Origin: CAYWKL01 sp964459095
GTDB taxonomy: Bacteria > Patescibacteriota > Microgenomatia > Daviesbacterales > UBA10151
NCBI GenBank assembly: GCA_964459095.1
Contig: CAYWKL010000041.1
Location: forward strand, 1-8,069
Length of the DNA stretch: 8,069 nucleotides
Direction of reading: 5' to 3'
The notes below the pieces were generated by a model. That model searched no databases, was not told the DNA's origin, and was given only the letters and a program-made list of their open reading frames with translations. Made by a program: the position numbers and the translations under genes. Position 1 is the first letter of the stretch. Each line of letters opens with the position of its first letter. This document shows, piece after piece, positions 5,440 to 8,069 of the stretch.

Positions 5440-8069
5440 TTACTTAGGCATTTGAGCAATTTCTTTGAAAAACTGCTTAATAAATCCCCAAATCCCATAC
5501 TTAAAACTAATATTTGCTCTAAATAAGCGAAGATTGTATGGAATTTTTTTTATTTTTATCCAGAAAGACTCTGCATTTGGGTTTCTTCTTATAGGACTTT
5601 TTAATGTAAGGTCTTCTATCTTAATCCTATCTTCTTCTTTTCTACTCAAAACTCCACCTGCCCTTAGTTGTGTTAGCATATTATCTGTTTCCTTAAGGTC
5701 TGTCCTGTCTAAACCAACCTGTTCAGCATGATTATAATTAAAACGAACTATTCCTCTTGACCATTTATCCATATAATAATCAAGCTCAGGCGTAGTAAAC
5801 ATACCATCTCTTCCCACATCTTTAATTTTTTTAAGTGCTTCCCAGGGTTTACCCAACGCTGTAGCGCTATTTAGAAGATCTATTTCAGGTCCGAACAATA
5901 CGTGTTTTATTTTTCCAGCATCTTTAAATCTTGGTACCCAACCATATTTCAGGTTTTGATAAAAAGAATCCCATTCCGTTAATACTTTCTTAGCACCGGA
6001 TGCACCCGTAAATTGGGCTGCGCTCATTAATCCAAATTCTGCATATCGGCGTAAAAAAATAGCCTTACCAGCTTGGGCCTCACCTTTTTTGCCTAATGTT
6101 GCGGGTTGATGCATAAGCCTGGTTGTGGCTCTTGGACCTTTATTAGAAATACTCGCATCACATTCAATCAAGTCATAATACTTTTCATAAAAATCAGACA
6201 TATATTTATGCCATGTTTCAGCAATTTTCCTTGTGCTATCTTCTGTTTTAGTAAGATCTTGAAGCGTCCTATAAAGTTTAAGTCTGTTTTCTCTCCGCTG
6301 CGGTGACTCATTAGGAATTTCTTTTAAATCATCTTCAAGTGTCCCTAAATTTAGAATTACTTTTTCTTTAGTTTCAGGATCTGTCCACTCAAGTTTAGGA
6401 TTTAGAAAAATTGGTACAGCCTCTCCTGCCTTAACTTTTCTCAAAGCTGGATTATCCCTCATTTTTTTAGTCCAAAACTCCTCCGGGATTTCCATATCTT
6501 CTTTTGCCCTACCCCATCTTAAGCCATCGGATTGAGCAGATATTAAAGTTGTATGATGAATTCTCTCTCCTATAGCAAAAGATCTATCCGCCTCATAAAT
6601 TAGCTGCTGAAACTTATCTTTCCTGGATTTTTCCCCTTCAGCAGGAGGCGGAGCATTTTTTAACTGATCTGCAACATTAAAATATTTTTGCTCATTACCT
6701 TCTCTAAGTAATTCCTGAACTGCTGTAAAAGCAATATTCCTTCTTGTATAAACATCTGATGAGGGACGGCTTAAAACAAATAAACCTATTTTTATTAATG
6801 CTTCGTTATTTTTATCTGAGGGATCAAATTCCTCAGTAAATTTAATTCTTTGCTCAGGCGGTATTTCTCCTGTAAGCTGTGCCTTTACTAATTTATACTT
6901 TTGCAGGACCTCCCAGGCTTTTTTCCTTACCGATTTATAATAATCCTCTTTATCTTTTTTACTTTGAATAACCTTTGGTCTTAATTCCTTAACTATGATT
7001 TTAAACAATTTTACATCTGCTTCTGAGAATGCTTCCCAGGGAGTTAAAGAATCAATATTTTCTATCATCTGGTCTGAAAGTTCTTTTAACTCAGGTTCTC
7101 TCCAATATTCCCCCCTGACCCCATAAATATCTTCCTCTTCCATTAGTTCCAAAGCCTTTTCTACGCCTGCTACTTCCATTAGAGATTTCCAGTGATAACC
7201 TAACATATTAGTGGGAACCTGCGAAAATTGTTCTGCTCCTAAATATTTTGCTGCAAAAGCAGCTGTGTGTATGTTGCCTCTAGCGTAAATCATAGTGGAA
7301 AGCCTTGCTCTAAATTCCCTATCCTCGCTAAAAATAAAGTTCACAGCTTGAACTAAACCAACAATATCTTCTTGTTTTAAACTTGCATCATCTTCCTCAA
7401 TAGCTGCAAGCAATTCTTCTGTTAACTCAAGGGCCTTTTGGTTACCGAACATAATTGCTTCTTTCGTTACCCTTTCAACCGACCAATCCGGATGTTCCTG
7501 TGTTAATCTACTTCCAGCTTCTGAATAGGCAGATCCCCAGACTCTTCCATATTTATCAAAATTACTTATTCCGTATCTAGCTGCTCTCTCAGGATCATAT
7601 TCTGTCCATTTTATTGAAGAATCTCTTCCCCTCTGGTCTATCGATGCTCTTCTTTCAGATTCCGTAATTGCCTTAAAAGTGTTAATTAGGCTTGAAGCTT
7701 CCTGGGAATAATTCTGGGTTAATCCTCTTAAGTTTCTTTCTGATTGCAAAATAGCTTCTCTTTCGCTTAAATTTGGATTTTGCATCATAAGCATTGCTGC
7801 ACCTGATTCAATAGCACTAGCTTGCAGAGGGGCTAAAAGGGGATTTACCCCTCGAGGAGGTTCCTGTCCTGAATTCTCTACTCTTCTCCTTGCCTCCTCT
7901 CTTCTTAATCTCTCTTCTTCAGTAGGGGGGGTTGTCCGTCCTCTTCTTATAATATTTCCTTCCTCCTCTTCCTCCCCATCTTGTGCTCCAGCCTGTCTCC
8001 TTAATCCTTTCTCAACTGCATAAATTACCTCGTCAGGAGTCATATCATCTCTTGCAGTAATCCACTCCT
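5440..8069 (-). CDS. Large soluble protein of unknown function (5' end probably outside window)
   Basis: The stop TAA is the complement of 5440-5442. The first ATG in the window is at 8043 (867 residues), but the frame stays open to the right edge and the upstream codons read as plausible protein (EWITARDD), with no ribosome binding site before the ATG. The real start is therefore probably beyond the window. I do not recognise the family. There is no signal peptide or clear membrane helix, and only one cysteine. Counting from the ATG at 8043, the N-terminal about 65 residues are very acidic then basic (five glutamates in a row, then Arg/Glu-rich), probably disordered or coiled. The body is charged and mostly helical, with Trp/Tyr-rich stretches such as YDPERAARYGISNFDKYGR. 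The extreme C-terminus is basic and aromatic (KYGIWGFIKQFFKEIAQ), an amphipathic helix that could touch a membrane or partner. It converges on the VirB6-like gene, so it belongs to a separate transcript. A cytoplasmic partner of the envelope machine is possible but unproven. Confidence 0.8.
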   Translation of the reverse strand, partial: EWITARDDMTPDEVIYAVEKGLRRQAGAQDGEEEEEGNIIRRGRTTPPTEEERLRREEARRRVENSGQEPPRGVNPLLAPLQASAIESGAAMLMMQNPNLSEREAILQSERNLRGLTQNYSQEASSLINTFKAITESERRASIDQRGRDSSIKWTEYDPERAARYGISNFDKYGRVWGSAYSEAGSRLTQEHPDWSVERVTKEAIMFGNQKALELTEELLAAIEEDDASLKQEDIVGLVQAVNFIFSEDREFRARLSTMIYARGNIHTAAFAAKYLGAEQFSQVPTNMLGYHWKSLMEVAGVEKALELMEEEDIYGVRGEYWREPELKELSDQMIENIDSLTPWEAFSEADVKLFKIIVKELRPKVIQSKKDKEDYYKSVRKKAWEVLQKYKLVKAQLTGEIPPEQRIKFTEEFDPSDKNNEALIKIGLFVLSRPSSDVYTRRNIAFTAVQELLREGNEQKYFNVADQLKNAPPPAEGEKSRKDKFQQLIYEADRSFAIGERIHHTTLISAQSDGLRWGRAKEDMEIPEEFWTKKMRDNPALRKVKAGEAVPIFLNPKLEWTDPETKEKVILNLGTLEDDLKEIPNESPQRRENRLKLYRTLQDLTKTEDSTRKIAETWHKYMSDFYEKYYDLIECDASISNKGPRATTRLMHQPATLGKKGEAQAGKAIFLRRYAEFGLMSAAQFTGASGAKKVLTEWDSFYQNLKYGWVPRFKDAGKIKHVLFGPEIDLLNSATALGKPWEALKKIKDVGRDGMFTTPELDYYMDKWSRGIVRFNYNHAEQVGLDRTDLKETDNMLTQLRAGGVLSRKEEDRIKIEDLTLKSPIRRNPNAESFWIKIKKIPYNLRLFRANISFKYGIWGFIKQFFKEIAQMPK

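Noticed and set aside
5465..5731. Plus-strand open frame of 88 codons
   Set aside because: It is antisense to the end of the long minus-strand gene and shows no domain, ribosome binding site or neighbour support. The frames at 3978-4184, 5310-5498 and 6106-6306 were rejected for the same reason.

Overview
The window looks like chromosomal DNA of an uncultivated Candidate Phyla Radiation (Patescibacteria) bacterium, most likely in the Microgenomates group. The reasons are the low-GC coding sequence, the near absence of Shine-Dalgarno sites, and a pilin-like and VirB6/TrbL-like membrane protein pair whose wording (for example RITWAIIG in the pilin, and TAYAQG followed by an FRQRLNPQ loop in the VirB6-like protein) resembles proteins I associate with that group. 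All reading frames fit the standard bacterial code: TGA ends the 178-residue gene, so UGA is not recoded here. The lineage is an inference from protein style and was not tested.

The left 5.4 kb is a rightward cluster of four envelope genes. The 3' part of a small two-helix T4SS-pilin-like protein (1-428) comes first. A 153-bp gap holds an inverted pair of REP-like palindromes (467-533). A 719-residue secreted, cysteine-rich protein follows (582-2741), carrying a 3D-type peptidoglycan-hydrolase domain and a C-terminal matrixin-like zinc protease domain. One base later comes a membrane-anchored protein with a possible cupredoxin-like fold but no copper ligands (2743-3279). Then comes a 704-residue multi-spanning VirB6/TrbL-like protein with a large exported N-terminal region (3319-5433).

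The right 2.6 kb is one long leftward gene (5440-8069) for a soluble, highly charged protein of unknown function. It converges on the VirB6-like gene with only 6 bp between stop codons, and its frame is still open at the right edge.

Taken together, the left cluster suggests a type IV secretion- or pilus-like envelope machine: pilin subunit, wall-cutting enzyme, anchored accessory protein and inner-membrane channel. No ATPase (VirB4, VirB11 or VirD4 type) lies in the window, so this remains a hypothesis. The most interesting sequence-level features are a 7-bp tandem repeat inside the signal-peptide codons of the hydrolase/protease, where gain or loss of one unit would shift the frame, and two promoter-like sites placed so that transcripts would start at or very near the ATG.
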